Assembly: GCA_016808115.1 (NCBI GenBank)
Contig: JAEQBH010004564.1
Span: forward strand, 248,001-312,000
Reading direction: 5' to 3'
DNA from: Tetrastigma voinierianum
Lineage: Eukaryota > Streptophyta > Magnoliopsida > Vitales > Vitaceae
DNA length: 64,000 bases
The notes below the pieces were generated by a model. The model saw nothing but the letters and a program-made list of their open reading frames with translations. It was not told the origin of the DNA and made no database searches. Each line of letters starts with the position of its first letter. The first letter of the stretch is position 1. A program made the position numbers and the translations under genes. Below are positions 46,406 through 56,495 of the stretch, piece by piece.

Positions 46406-49400
46406 CTAACGACTCGCTGATAGAGAGTTTTCTGTGATCTACTTGCTTTGGTTTCATGAGTTTGATTTAATTTTTGGGAATGGATTGGTTATCGAACATC
46501 ATTTATAGTTGATTGTGATAAGAAAAGCGATGGGCTTAAATGTTCTAACTTTGTCGAGGTAGCAGTACATGGTATCGATACGGGTAGGTGTCGAATGTAA
46601 TTTCAGCTATCTGAAGCCCTGACGATTGGTGAGGAAAGGTTGTGAAGCCTTTTGGCTTTGATTGCTTGACTGCAAAGAGGTCGAATAAATTGGAAAATAT
46701 TACGGTTGTGAAAGATTTTCACGGATAATACCACGAAGAGTTACGCGGTATTCCACATGCCAGAGAAGTGGATTTATCTGTGAATTTCTTGCGGGAACAA
46801 CTCCTTACAGGGCACCATACGGGATGAAACTGACTAAGTTGAAAGAGCTAAGATTGGCCCACAAAACTACGGACAAGGGTTTATCCGACGCTGATGTTTC
46901 TCCTTGGGATTCTTTTGTTTGTTCGTGAAAAGAAAGATGGCACACGGATGTGCATGGATTATCGCCAGTCGATAGTGACGAGTGAAAAGCAATGCCCATT
47001 GCTTAGAAATTGAAGATCTCTTTTGATCGATTAAAGGGGCGGGTGTCTTCTTAAAGATAGACTTTGCGATCGGGGATCTTATCGACTAAGAATTGAGAGA
47101 TGTTGATGTCATAGAAACGACATTAAAACTTCGATATGGCCATTATGAGTTCTTGGTAATGCCCGTTTAAGGGTTGGTAATGCAGCGACATTAAATGGAT
47201 TTGATGAATAGGGTGTTTCATTCTGTTAGATCGATTTAATGAAGTAGTGCTTTATTGATGATATATTGGTATATTAGAGATGGCGCTGGCATGTGACATT
47301 TGAAAATAGTCCCATAGACTTTGAGAGAAAAGTTGTATGCTAAGCTTAGCGGAAATGTGATTTTAATTTGAGAACATTCTGGGTGTATGTCTGGCGAGTA
47401 TAGAGTTGACCACCTTTAAGATTGGTTTGTGGTGAATTGGAAGCTTGCCGGTGTTCTGCGAAAGTGAGAAATTTCTTGAGCTTCTTAGGATATTATAGAA
47501 GATTTGTGAAAGTTCTCTGTAAGTAACTTCTCGCTCCTTCAAATTACTCGAGGAAATGGTAAAGTTTGGTGATCGGATAAATGTCGAATAGTTTTGAGCA
47601 GGTTGAAAGAAATGTTAAGTTAGAAACATACTAAGTAGTAGCCCCTGAGCCTACCTCGGAAAATTGCACCTTATATAGTGATGTGAACATTGATTTGGGA
47701 TGTGTTAATGCAGAGATGGGAAAGTAGTGGCTTATGCATCCGAGCGATTGAAACGTATGAACAAAATATCCCACTCGTGACACAGAGAGTTGGTACGCGG
47801 TAGTGTTTGCTTTGAAAATATACACTATTTATATGGGGAAAAATGTAAATTTACCGGATCACTTAAAGAGTCTCAGTATTCTTTGACTCGAAAGAATTAA
47901 ATTTGAGACCGAGCGGAGGTGGTTAGAGTTATTCAAAGATTTATGAAGGCGTATAATTGACTACCACCCGGAAAAGTTAATGTGGTAAACGGAATGCATA
48001 AAGTAAAGAAGAAAGCGATAAGCGACTGTCCGCCTAACCAGTGGGAATGGGACTAAGCCGAGATGATGGGCATATTAGCTGATTACAAGCCTGACTGTGT
48101 TAAAGCAAATGATTATAGATGCTCGAAGAAAATGACGAAGAATGCGAGAAAAGTGCGAGATGGTCGAGATGGTAATGGCTGGGTTTTTCGGTAAAGAAGA
48201 TGGAAGTTTGTATTCCCGGGACAGGCCCATGTGTGCGGATGATAAAGAACTTCGAAAAAGTTGTTATTTGAAGCTCTATGTCACCGGTATTTACCGTAAA
48301 TCCCCAGAGGTAATAAGATGTACGAATTTTAAACGGCGATCTTGGTGGAAAGGAATGAAAAGAGATGTAACAGAGTACGTGTCTAAGTGTTTGACGTGTC
48401 AGCAAGTTAAAGCTGAACACCAAGTTCCTACAGGTTTGTTGAATCCTCTTCCAATTCCTCAATGGAAGTGGGATAACATTACCATGGATTTTGTGTCGGG
48501 TTTCCCCTCGTCTAGCAAAAAACATGGCTATGCAGGTGATTGTTGATAAGCTATGAAATCATTTAATTTATACCGGTGAGGATGGACTATTCTATGGATC
48601 GACTAGCTGAGTTATATGTGGATGAGATTGTACGATTTCATGGTGTACCGTTATCTATTGTGTCGGATAGAGATCCGCGATTTACCTCGAGATTCTGGAA
48701 GAAACTTCTGATCGGCTTTAGGTGCGGTGAATTTCGATATAGCATTCCATCCGTGAGCCAGGATGGATAGTCAGAAGGTTGATTGAGTGCTGAGATATGC
48801 TTCGGAGATGTGTAATGGAATTCAACTGGAAGTGGGATGAGTATATTTCATTGATAGAATTTACTATGGCACAAGCGATTATCAATCAGCTTATTGGCAT
48901 GGCACCATGAGGCTTTGTATGGCGGAGATGTAGAACTCTGTGTGTTGGACAAAATTGATGGCGTAAAGTGATTAGTGCAGACATAGTATTAAAAGATCTG
49001 AGAATCAAAAGTTCGGGTTATTCGACGAGGTTAAAAAATTTGTCGGTGATCGGCAAAGTCATATCTTAGATTTGAAGGAAGGACATTGAATATGAAGTGG
49101 GTGATAAGTGTTCTTAAAGGTATCTTCATGGAGGAAGGTGCCCAGATTTGGGAAGAAAGGGAGGCTAGTCAGGAGTTCATTGGCCCGTATGAGTTTTGGA
49201 GAAAATCGGACCCCGATGGCGTGTCGGTTGCTTTTCCTCGAGTTAGCCAAGTTGCATGATGTGTTCCGTATTAATGCATCTTTGAATCTGGTCTGATGAT
49301 CGCACATACTACCGGTCACCGAATCTCTGAAATACGAGGAGGATTTATCGTATGATGAGGAGCGAGAAATTTATTACGGATCGAGGGGTGAAACGGTTGG

Positions 49401-49555
49401 AACAAGCAATCTTGGATTGAGTGAAAGTGCTTTCTGTGATACCGTGGTAGAAGAAGCTGCCCAGGAGCCGGAAGCAACGATGAAGCACCGGTATGCAGCT
49501 CTTTGAATCCAGTATGAATTTGAGGGCCGAAATTCTTTTTAAAAGGGGGGAGAGT
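46406..49555 (+). pseudogene. Tekay-type pol, right part: end of protease, RT, RNase H, integrase, chromodomain
   Basis: Plus-strand blocks in changing frames. The protease end has FHEFDLIFGMDWL (46459-46490). RT has LFVREKKDGTRMCMDYR (46915-46967), YGHYEFLV and the FIDDIL motif at 47251-47268. RNase H has a DALSRK-equivalent region near 47940-48010. Integrase has WWKGMKRDVTEYVSKCLTCQ (48343-48402), WKWDNITMDFVSGFP, LAELYVDEIVRFHGVP and SIVSDRDPRFTSRFWKKL (48656-48709). The C-terminal region 49260-49505 reads as a chromodomain (DRGVKRL, AQEPEATMKHRYAALF words), which identifies a chromovirus. None of the domains is open for its full length. Confidence 0.87.
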
Positions 49556-52118
49556 TGTAACACCCCCAGGAGTATACCATGACAGTTTTATAGCATGTTT
49601 TTGGGTATAATAAAAGTAAATGTATATTTTTTAGGAATAAGAAGGAATAATGTTAAAAATAAAATAGCAAAAACCGAATTTGCCTGAGAATCTGAGATAA
49701 ATTGGTAATTTACCATGTTAGGACCTAAGGGTCATAATCTCGTAAGATTATGTGAAGTAAGAGTATAGCATAAGTTGAAATACAAATGAAGTAAGATGAG
49801 GACCCAAAAATAAATAAAGGAAAGAAAAATCGATAAATAAGGATGAGATAAGACCCAGAAATAGCTCATTTGGTCTTGAGAAGGAGAACTCCTACGGGTA
49901 GGATAAGGGGGAGAAAGAATATAAGGAGAGGAAGAAAGAAGAAGAAAGAGAAGAGAAGAAGGAAGAAGGAAGGAGAAAAAAAAGAAGTCGAGGTATGGAT
50001 TTGTATGGTTTCTATGGATTATAGTATAGAACTTGTATGAGATTTGTATGGACTTGTTTGTATGAATTTTTTTATGAATAGCAGTTTGGAGGTTTGGAGA
50101 TACCTCTTTGTTTGTGTAGAATCCTTGTTGGTTTGGTTGTGGTCTCGATAAGAGGAAAGATTTGTATAGAAAATGTTGGGTTTAGGGAGATCTTTGTCAG
50201 TTTTTTTCAACCCGTGTTTTGTTTTGTGGCCGTAACTTGGCCATCACTCGTCGAGTGAGGTGATTAATTTGGGTAAACTAGACTTCTAGAAGAACAAATC
50301 TCCCTGAAATAAGTGTATGAAAATTTGGTTAGTGTACGCCCGAAAATTCGTCGAGAAGTGAGCTACATTTGCCAGATTCGATTACGTACAATTTTGATCT
50401 GATTTGGATTCGGAGCAGTTTTGGTATTTGCCAGGTCGTAAGTTGAGGTTTCACTCATCGAATTGGTGATTGAATTTGGATGGCCAAACACAGAAGAACA
50501 AATCTCCACTGAAATAGGTGTCTCGAAAAAATTTGGACCCCAGGTACCAAAATTCAGTAAGCGAAGCTCTGTTTGGTCGGTGATACGAGTTTTGGATTTC
50601 GAGCATTTTTGTATTTAAGTATAAGTTGAGTTTCATTTCATCCGAGTGAGTTATTAATTTAAAGAATTATAAAGACTTTAGGAGAACAAAATCTTTTTGA
50701 AATAAGTATATCGAAGAATTTGGACTCCATTGGACCTAGAAAATTCGTAGTAAGGGAACAATTAGGTCCTTGAAATCAGTCTGTGATCCCGATGGCTGGA
50801 GTAATTCCGGTTGTTTAAATCATAACTTGATTATCTTGGTCAAAATGAGGTGATTCGAATTTGCATCCTCAAACTGAACATCGGGAGAATAACTTTCATG
50901 AAGAAAAGTAGGGTTTGAAAATGGACTTAGGAATTTGCTGAAGCGTTCGAGCGAAGTGGTTATAGAAACTAAAATTTTATAACGGTTATATAAATGTATT
51001 GTTATATTAAATAATGCATCATAGTAATATGATTATGATAACATGTGTTATGAAAGTTAAAGATAATACATATATAATTGTGTTATATGAAAAAGTACAG
51101 TTAAATGTTTATAAGAGATTATTTGAAAATGAATATCTCATAAGTATACATGATATCAGTTGGTATTCATGTATATGAGATATCTTTTTCTAATATACAC
51201 GAAGAATTGTTAAGAAAGGAAACATAATAAATATGATTGCATGCTTAAGACCAGGTAGTTGGATAGATAGGTGTGCCTATAGGGATATAGTTGCTGCAGC
51301 ATACAATTTACAAATATTGAGGCCCCGTTTGGGTGACAGAGATCCCGTTTGGATCATTATAGTGACCCCGTTTGCGTTATACAGATAGAGATCCAGCTGT
51401 GCCGTGCGGGTGATGAGTACCTTGAATCTGTCTGATTATTTCAGAGTATACGCTTCCTAAGGTTTTGCGAGACATGAAGAAAAAATAAAAAGAAAATGAT
51501 AAGTATATGTAAAGGCTTATGATATGATATGAAGCATGTATTTCTTTATCACGATGATAGTATCACGATTCACGAGAACGAAGTAAAGTGAAAGATGACA
51601 TGAAAAGTATATATGAAATATGATAAGAATGAAACATGTTATGAAAAAGTAGATATGAGAAATGGATAAATATATGTAAAATCTTATATTTTCCATAAGT
51701 ATATGCATGTGTATAGAAGTGTGATGATGATCAGGTCTTTCACGAATTAGATCATATGTATTTATTCCCATTAAGCGTAAAGCTTAGCACGGGTGTTTTC
51801 ATCCGTGTAGGTACGAAGAAAGCGGAGGACGTGGCCCGATGCGTCGAGTGGCGCGCGTCATTTGAAGTGCTTGGAAGACCTTTTAATTACATTTTTGTAT
51901 ATGTAATTTTGTTTATTTTGTAAGCAATGTAATGTGTAAATGTTGAACACTTCCGTACATGGAGCTTGTATATATATTTTTGTAATCATTTGCTTTCTGA
52001 ATATGTCTGAAGTTAAGCATTTAACTTTATATGAATGAGCAAGCTTAAAGTTTATAAGTTTATATTAAAAAAAAAAAATGATACCCTACCGCCCGACAGG
52101 TGTGGCAGTTAGGGCGTC
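49556..52118 (+). repeat. Tekay-type 3' LTR
   Basis: Starts TGTAACACCCCCAGGAGT directly after the polypurine tract and ends AGGGCGTC. Colinear with 33231-35892. It has two rather than three internal ~85-bp repeats and many small indels against the 5' copy. Confidence 0.9.
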
Positions 52119-53592
52119 TGCTTGCATTCTTTTGGCACATGGGACCTAGTCACTTTACCTACTGGTAAGTCTCCTGTTGGTTGCCATTGGGTTTATACTA
52201 TTAAGATTGGTCCGGATGGCGAAGTGGACCGTCTTAAAGCTCGTTTAGTTACCAACGGGTATACTCAGATATATGATAGATACTTATGACACTTTTTACT
52301 CTAGTTGCAGATAAGCTGATTCGTCTCTTCTCTTCTCTATGGATGTTATAGAGATCTTGGCTCCTATAGAAATAGTTGAGACATTAAAAACCCATTTCTC
52401 GATGGCGACCTCTACGAGGGGTATATATGGAAGCCAATAGCTGGTTGTTCTTTAGGGGAGTCGGTTTGGTATCACGAGTACATTGTTCCTCATGTGGCCT
52501 AAAGCGGTCCCGACTGAGCTGGTTTGGCCGCTTTAGCTCCGTGGTACAAGAGTTCGGTATGACTCAGAGTACATTAGACCACTCTGTCTTCTATCATCAT
52601 ACATTGTCTAGACAGTGCATCTATCTGATTGTTTATGTGGACGACATTATTCTTGACGTGTCGGATGGTATTGGGAAGCAACTGACATCTCTTGACCACT
52701 TCGAATAGCTGGAAACTCGAGTACTTTGGGGATTGAGATAGCTTAATTGATACGGTGTGGTTATGTCTCCGAAAGTATGTCGCCCCGGATCATCTTTGGA
52801 AAATGAGTAATACTGGAGCTATAAAAGCAATAATGGAGATACTCTATGGATCAAATGTAAGAGCTTGTACTTGGGGCGGGAGAGCCTCCAGAGGATCCAC
52901 GAAAGGAGATATCAGGCGACGATGGAAATTTGAAACGACCTCCACCATCACCCAGGCCAGGACATTTCCTTTCACGTAGTGTAGTTGAGTCGGTTCCTGC
53001 GGTTACCATGTGATAGTCATTGAGATGCTATGATCCGTATCCTCCGTTATATCGAAGGAGCCTTAGGAATGAGGGGTGTTATAGGAAAATAGAGGTCACA
53101 CCTAGGTTATTGGATATTGTGATCTGGCTGGGGAGACTTGCCCCAGCCATGACGGCTCCACTTCAGGATATTGTGTATTTATTGGAGGCAACTTAATATC
53201 TTGGAAGAGTAAGAAACAAGATGTGGTGGCTAGATCTAGTGCTAAAGTTGAGTATTGAGTTATGGCTTTGGCAACTTGTGACCTCATATGGCTCAAGTAG
53301 CTTCTTTAGGAGCTAAGATTTGGGAAGGATGGACAAATGACGGCTTCATTGTGTGATAACAGCTGACCCACACGTACTTCAACCCGTTCTTTCGTAGGAA
53401 GGACGAACATATTGAAGTGGATTATTAAGCTTCATTTGAGAGAAAGATTGCACCAGAGATTCATAATATTCTGGTTTCGTCTGACTCGGTGACTGACAAT
53501 GAAGCGTTTTCACTAAGTCTCTTCGAGGTACAAGGATTCACTTTGCATTTGTAACCGACTTGGGGCATATGACACATATGCTCCCGACAGAG
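52119..53592 (+). pseudogene. Copia reverse transcriptase and RNase H (right half of split pol)
   Basis: Plus-strand blocks: LVTLPTGKSPVGCHWVYTIK (52148-52207), DRLKARLV, then after frame changes a WFGRFSSVVQEFGMTQSTLD block (52520-52580), CIYLIVYVDDIIL with catalytic YVDD (52633-52644), and an IRILRYIEG-like block near 53033-53065. The RNase H end has ISWKSKKQDVVARSS (53192-53236) and MALATCDLIW. The right end reads FVTDLGHMTHMLPTE-like before the LTR. Stops and frame changes are frequent, and about 100 residues around 52750-53000 are garbled. Confidence 0.85.
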
Positions 53593-53783
53593 TGTTGAGA
53601 ATCGAGGAGGATATTCTTAGGATATTCTCTGGTTTATTCCCCTTCCTTTCTTGTGCAAATATTTTCCTTCCTTTTTTGCTTGTTATTTCCTTTTTATCAC
53701 GATGTATATAAGTAGGTAGGACCTATACTATTCTTTTTATCATTTCAATAAAGAAAAGCACTCTTTTCTTTTCTCATTTCACA
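53593..53783 (+). repeat. Copia 3' LTR candidate
   Basis: Starts TGTTGAGAATCGAGGAGGAT just after the end of the coding part. It has a TATATAAGTAGG TATA-like word near 53704-53715 and AATAAAG near 53747, and ends in TTTCACA. About 190 bp; no 5' partner is in the window, so the end is tentative. Confidence 0.6.
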
Positions 53784-54190
53784 TATTCAAATCATGTCTC
53801 TCATATAGGCGCAGTTATGGTTTATTGTGTATAATTAAACCATGTTAAATTGAACTCTCTTTTGTTTCACATGATTTCTACTTTCTGGCTTGCTTCCATT
53901 TTGTGTTATATTGAGTCTTATATGGCCTCCCGTGTCTTGTCGGCTATGCTTGTTTGTGGAGCATATTGTTTCTCGATGTATAGCATCCCCAGCATTCAAT
54001 GATCATGGATGCTCATACGGTGATCATCATCATCATTGCTATTATTATTATTATTATTGTTTCTAGTCTTGTTTAAAATTCAGCGATCTTTCAGGGTTTT
54101 GAAAGCACTGTGACACTCCAAATTCAAGCTTAATTTTATGGAAAATTCCCTCTTAAATCTTTGACTCCTTATGGATGATCATTTAAGATA
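53784..54190 (+). other. Intron DNA right of the copia LTR
   Basis: T-rich sequence with an (ATT)n microsatellite near 54034-54058. No exon of the EFR3-like gene was recognised here. Confidence 0.45.
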
Positions 54191-54191
54191 A

Positions 54192-54430
54192 GATAATCAC
54201 CTTTGGATATTTGTGTATATATGTTTTCCATATTCCTTCCAATTTTGTGCTTTATACGTACATAGGTTTTACTTCCTTGTGGTGCCTTTCTATTTAAAAT
54301 TGATCCCTCACCAAGATAATCACCTTTGGATATTTGTGTATATGTGTTTTCCATATTCCTTCCAATTTTGTGCTTTATACGTATATAGGTTTTACTTCCT
54401 TGTGGTGCCTTCCAATTTAAAATTGTTTAC
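54192..54430 (+). repeat. 123-bp tandem duplication
   Basis: Two near-identical copies start GATAATCACCTTTGGATATT at 54192 and 54315. They differ by only a few bases over about 115 bases, so the duplication is young compared with the surrounding transposons. Confidence 0.92.
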
Positions 54431-54955
54431 TTCCATATTCCTTATTTCTATTCCCATTTTTTACTTAGATTTTATTCAACAATCTTCCTTAATCATGTTT
54501 ATCCTAAAACCTTTGAGCTTGAAACATATCTCCATACTTGTTATTTAATAACACTAATAGATCTAAATCTCTTTTGTGTTCATGCTTCTAAAGGCTCTAA
54601 ACTTGTGATATCTTTATGACACCTTTTGCATGCATTTGATTGGGAGTGGGCGGGGATGTCGTTTCGAACGGGCATAAGTTGGAAATTTGTGTCATTTAAA
54701 GATGAGATGAGAAGGAAGAAAGAAAGAAAAATAAAAAATAAAAAAGTAAATTGTTATTAACAAACATACAATTGCTGGAAATTTAAAGATCCTGTGTCAC
54801 TTCATCATTACCAACATGGGACTCTTTCCCCTAGTAAGACAACCTTCATAATTCTTATAAGAAAAGACAATTTATTAGATATGAAAGTAATAAAAACTTT
54901 CTTTGTGTTAAAGGCATGATATTCATATTAAACCCAAATCCTACAAGCTTGAGCT

Positions 54956-55136
54956 TTTAGGAGAGTTGGTCGTTTAACATGGTATTAGAGCCTAGTTTGG
55001 CAGGAGGTCCTAGGTTCGAACCACCTCTCTGTAATTTATTCTTCATTTGTTGATTTGAAAGTCCATAGAAGACTATTTGGTTTGTTTGACTCTCCACGTG
55101 CGGGTATGTGGCTTTAGGAGAGTTGGTCGTTTAACA
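54956..55136 (+). repeat. TRIM- or SINE-like short element with terminal direct repeats
   Basis: A 24-base direct repeat (TTTAGGAGAGTTGGTCG then TTTAACA) occurs at 54956-54979 and 55113-55136. The first copy is followed at once by TGGTATTAGAGCC (54980-54992), like an initiator-Met primer-binding site. This is the layout of a TRIM (tiny LTR element), where the repeats would be the LTR 3' ends. The interior also has a perfect pol III B box GGTTCGAACC (55012-55021), so a tRNA-derived SINE is the alternative. Confidence 0.5.
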
Positions 55137-55174
55137 CTTAGTATAATAAAAAGATTTTAAAAAATAGAAAACTG

Positions 55175-55765
55175 AAAGAAAAAAAAAGTTAAGCACTGCC
55201 TAAAGAAAACAAAAACAAAAGTAAATTAATAAAAAATGAGATGTACTATAATAAAAAAGAGTCTAAATAGGATAACCAAACCAAACCACCCTTGTTTTCC
55301 AATTCCTCGCCCCCTTTTTTCATAAATAAACCCTAGGAGTTCTTTCATCTTAGGTGAAGGTATGGTGCTAATGCTCGGATATTTCAAGTGACATTTCAAA
55401 GGTTAAATAACACCTAGAAAGGTTGGTGTATAGGTACAACTAGTTAATTCGATTTGATTTCAATTAAATCCTTGCAGATGGAGAGTAACTTTTCCTAATG
55501 AAACCAAACTACCCTTTTTTTCCAACCCCTACCCCATTTTTTGAGATTAAACTCTAGGAGCTCATTCCTCATTGTAAGGGGAAGGTAGGAATGGTAATGA
55601 TGGGAAGTTCCAAGTGACAGTTCAAAAGTTAAGCACTACTTAAAAGGTTATGTATATGTATAACAAAAGTAAACTACTAAAAATCAATCTTACAATGAAA
55701 CCAAATTACCCTTGTTCCTCCACCCATCCCATCCTGACCTTGTGAATAAACCCTAGGAGGGGGTA
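55175..55765 (+). repeat. Tandem repeat, ~220-bp unit, about 2.5 copies
   Basis: Recurring word order: AAACCAAA.TACCC, CCAACCCCTACCCC, AAACCCTAGGAG, TTCCAAGTGACA, AAGTTAAGCACTRCYTAAA, ACAAAAGTAAA. AAACCCTAGGAG-like words lie near 55329, 55547 and 55748, giving a ~210-220-bp period. Confidence 0.75.
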
Positions 55766-56495
55766 TTGATGATGATGGACTTACCACGCTGCATTCAACA
55801 TGTTCACAGTTTTCTTTGATGTGTTAATGATGTACTTCTGCTCAGTATTGTGCTCATTAGTTATTTCTGTTCTTGCTTGGGATTGGAGTCATGTACATAG
55901 TTTTCCTTGTGAGCCTATTGGATGTGATTCTGTTAATATTCTACTTCCTTGGGCTCTTATCATCAGCTAAGATCCTTATCTCTAGTTATACGAAAATATA
56001 TAAAAGAGGGTATCCAACACCTTAGTAGTCTACAACAAATAATCTTTTAAATATTTTCTTTGCTTCCAAAGCAGAATCTTCTACAAGCTAGGGATGTCAA
56101 GGGAAAAAGGACCACCAACCATGATTCAATTTCTTTTGTTCTTTTGGTTCCATATCTGGTATTTATGGTAGCCATTTTTTTTTAAGATATGTGATTTTAT
56201 TTTATTTCTTTATTTTTGTTTTGCATTCTTGCATCTTAAATATTTATTTTCTGAAGACTCAAATAAATTAGTATTCATGGTTTTTCATTAGTTAATAATA
56301 GTAATAACTCATTATAAATTATATTGAAGCTTTTCTATTAAGATTTGTATCTCATGCTACAGCGTTCCTATCTGTTAACTTCTTTTCCTCTTGTTTTGCA
56401 AGTTTTGCTTTTTCTGCATGTTGTTATCTTAAGACAGATGAAAGTTTGCACCTTTGGTTGGATCATCAATTCATGTTTCTATTTGTGTTGTACAG
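55766..56495 (+). other. Intron DNA upstream of the next EFR3-like exon
   Basis: T-rich sequence leading to the TTGTACAG acceptor at 56495. No exon recognised. Confidence 0.5.

Larger units (their letters stand above)
33231..52118 (+). mobile_element. Ty3/gypsy chromovirus (Tekay/Del type) inserted in the copia element
   Basis: Bounded by ~2.6-kb LTRs in direct orientation (33231-35892 and 49556-52118). A primer-binding site lies right of the 5' LTR (TGGTATCGAGCC, 35902-35913, one base short of the initiator-Met type TGGTATCAGAGCC). A polypurine tract AAAAGGGGGGAGAG (about 49541-49554) lies left of the 3' LTR. Between them, interrupted by a second element at 37406-46405, are gag, protease, RT, RNase H, integrase and a C-terminal chromodomain in plus-strand order. 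The host reads GGTTGCT on the left and TGCTTGC on the right, so a short TTGCT/TGCT target duplication is likely. All coding parts are frame-broken. Confidence 0.88.
32255..53783 (+). mobile_element. Ty1/copia retrotransposon, 5'-truncated and split by a 19-kb insertion
   Basis: The left part (32255-33228) carries the integrase core and its C-terminal region. The right part (52119-53592) carries reverse transcriptase and RNase H, followed by a 3' LTR candidate (53593-53783). The join is precise: the left part ends in a degraded EALS-like word, MIENG and C, and the right part begins LHSFGTWDLVTLPTGKSPVG, matching an uninterrupted copia polyprotein. gag, protease and the 5' LTR are absent, so the element was truncated or deleted at its 5' side near 32255. 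It lies within the EFR3-like gene. Confidence 0.85.
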
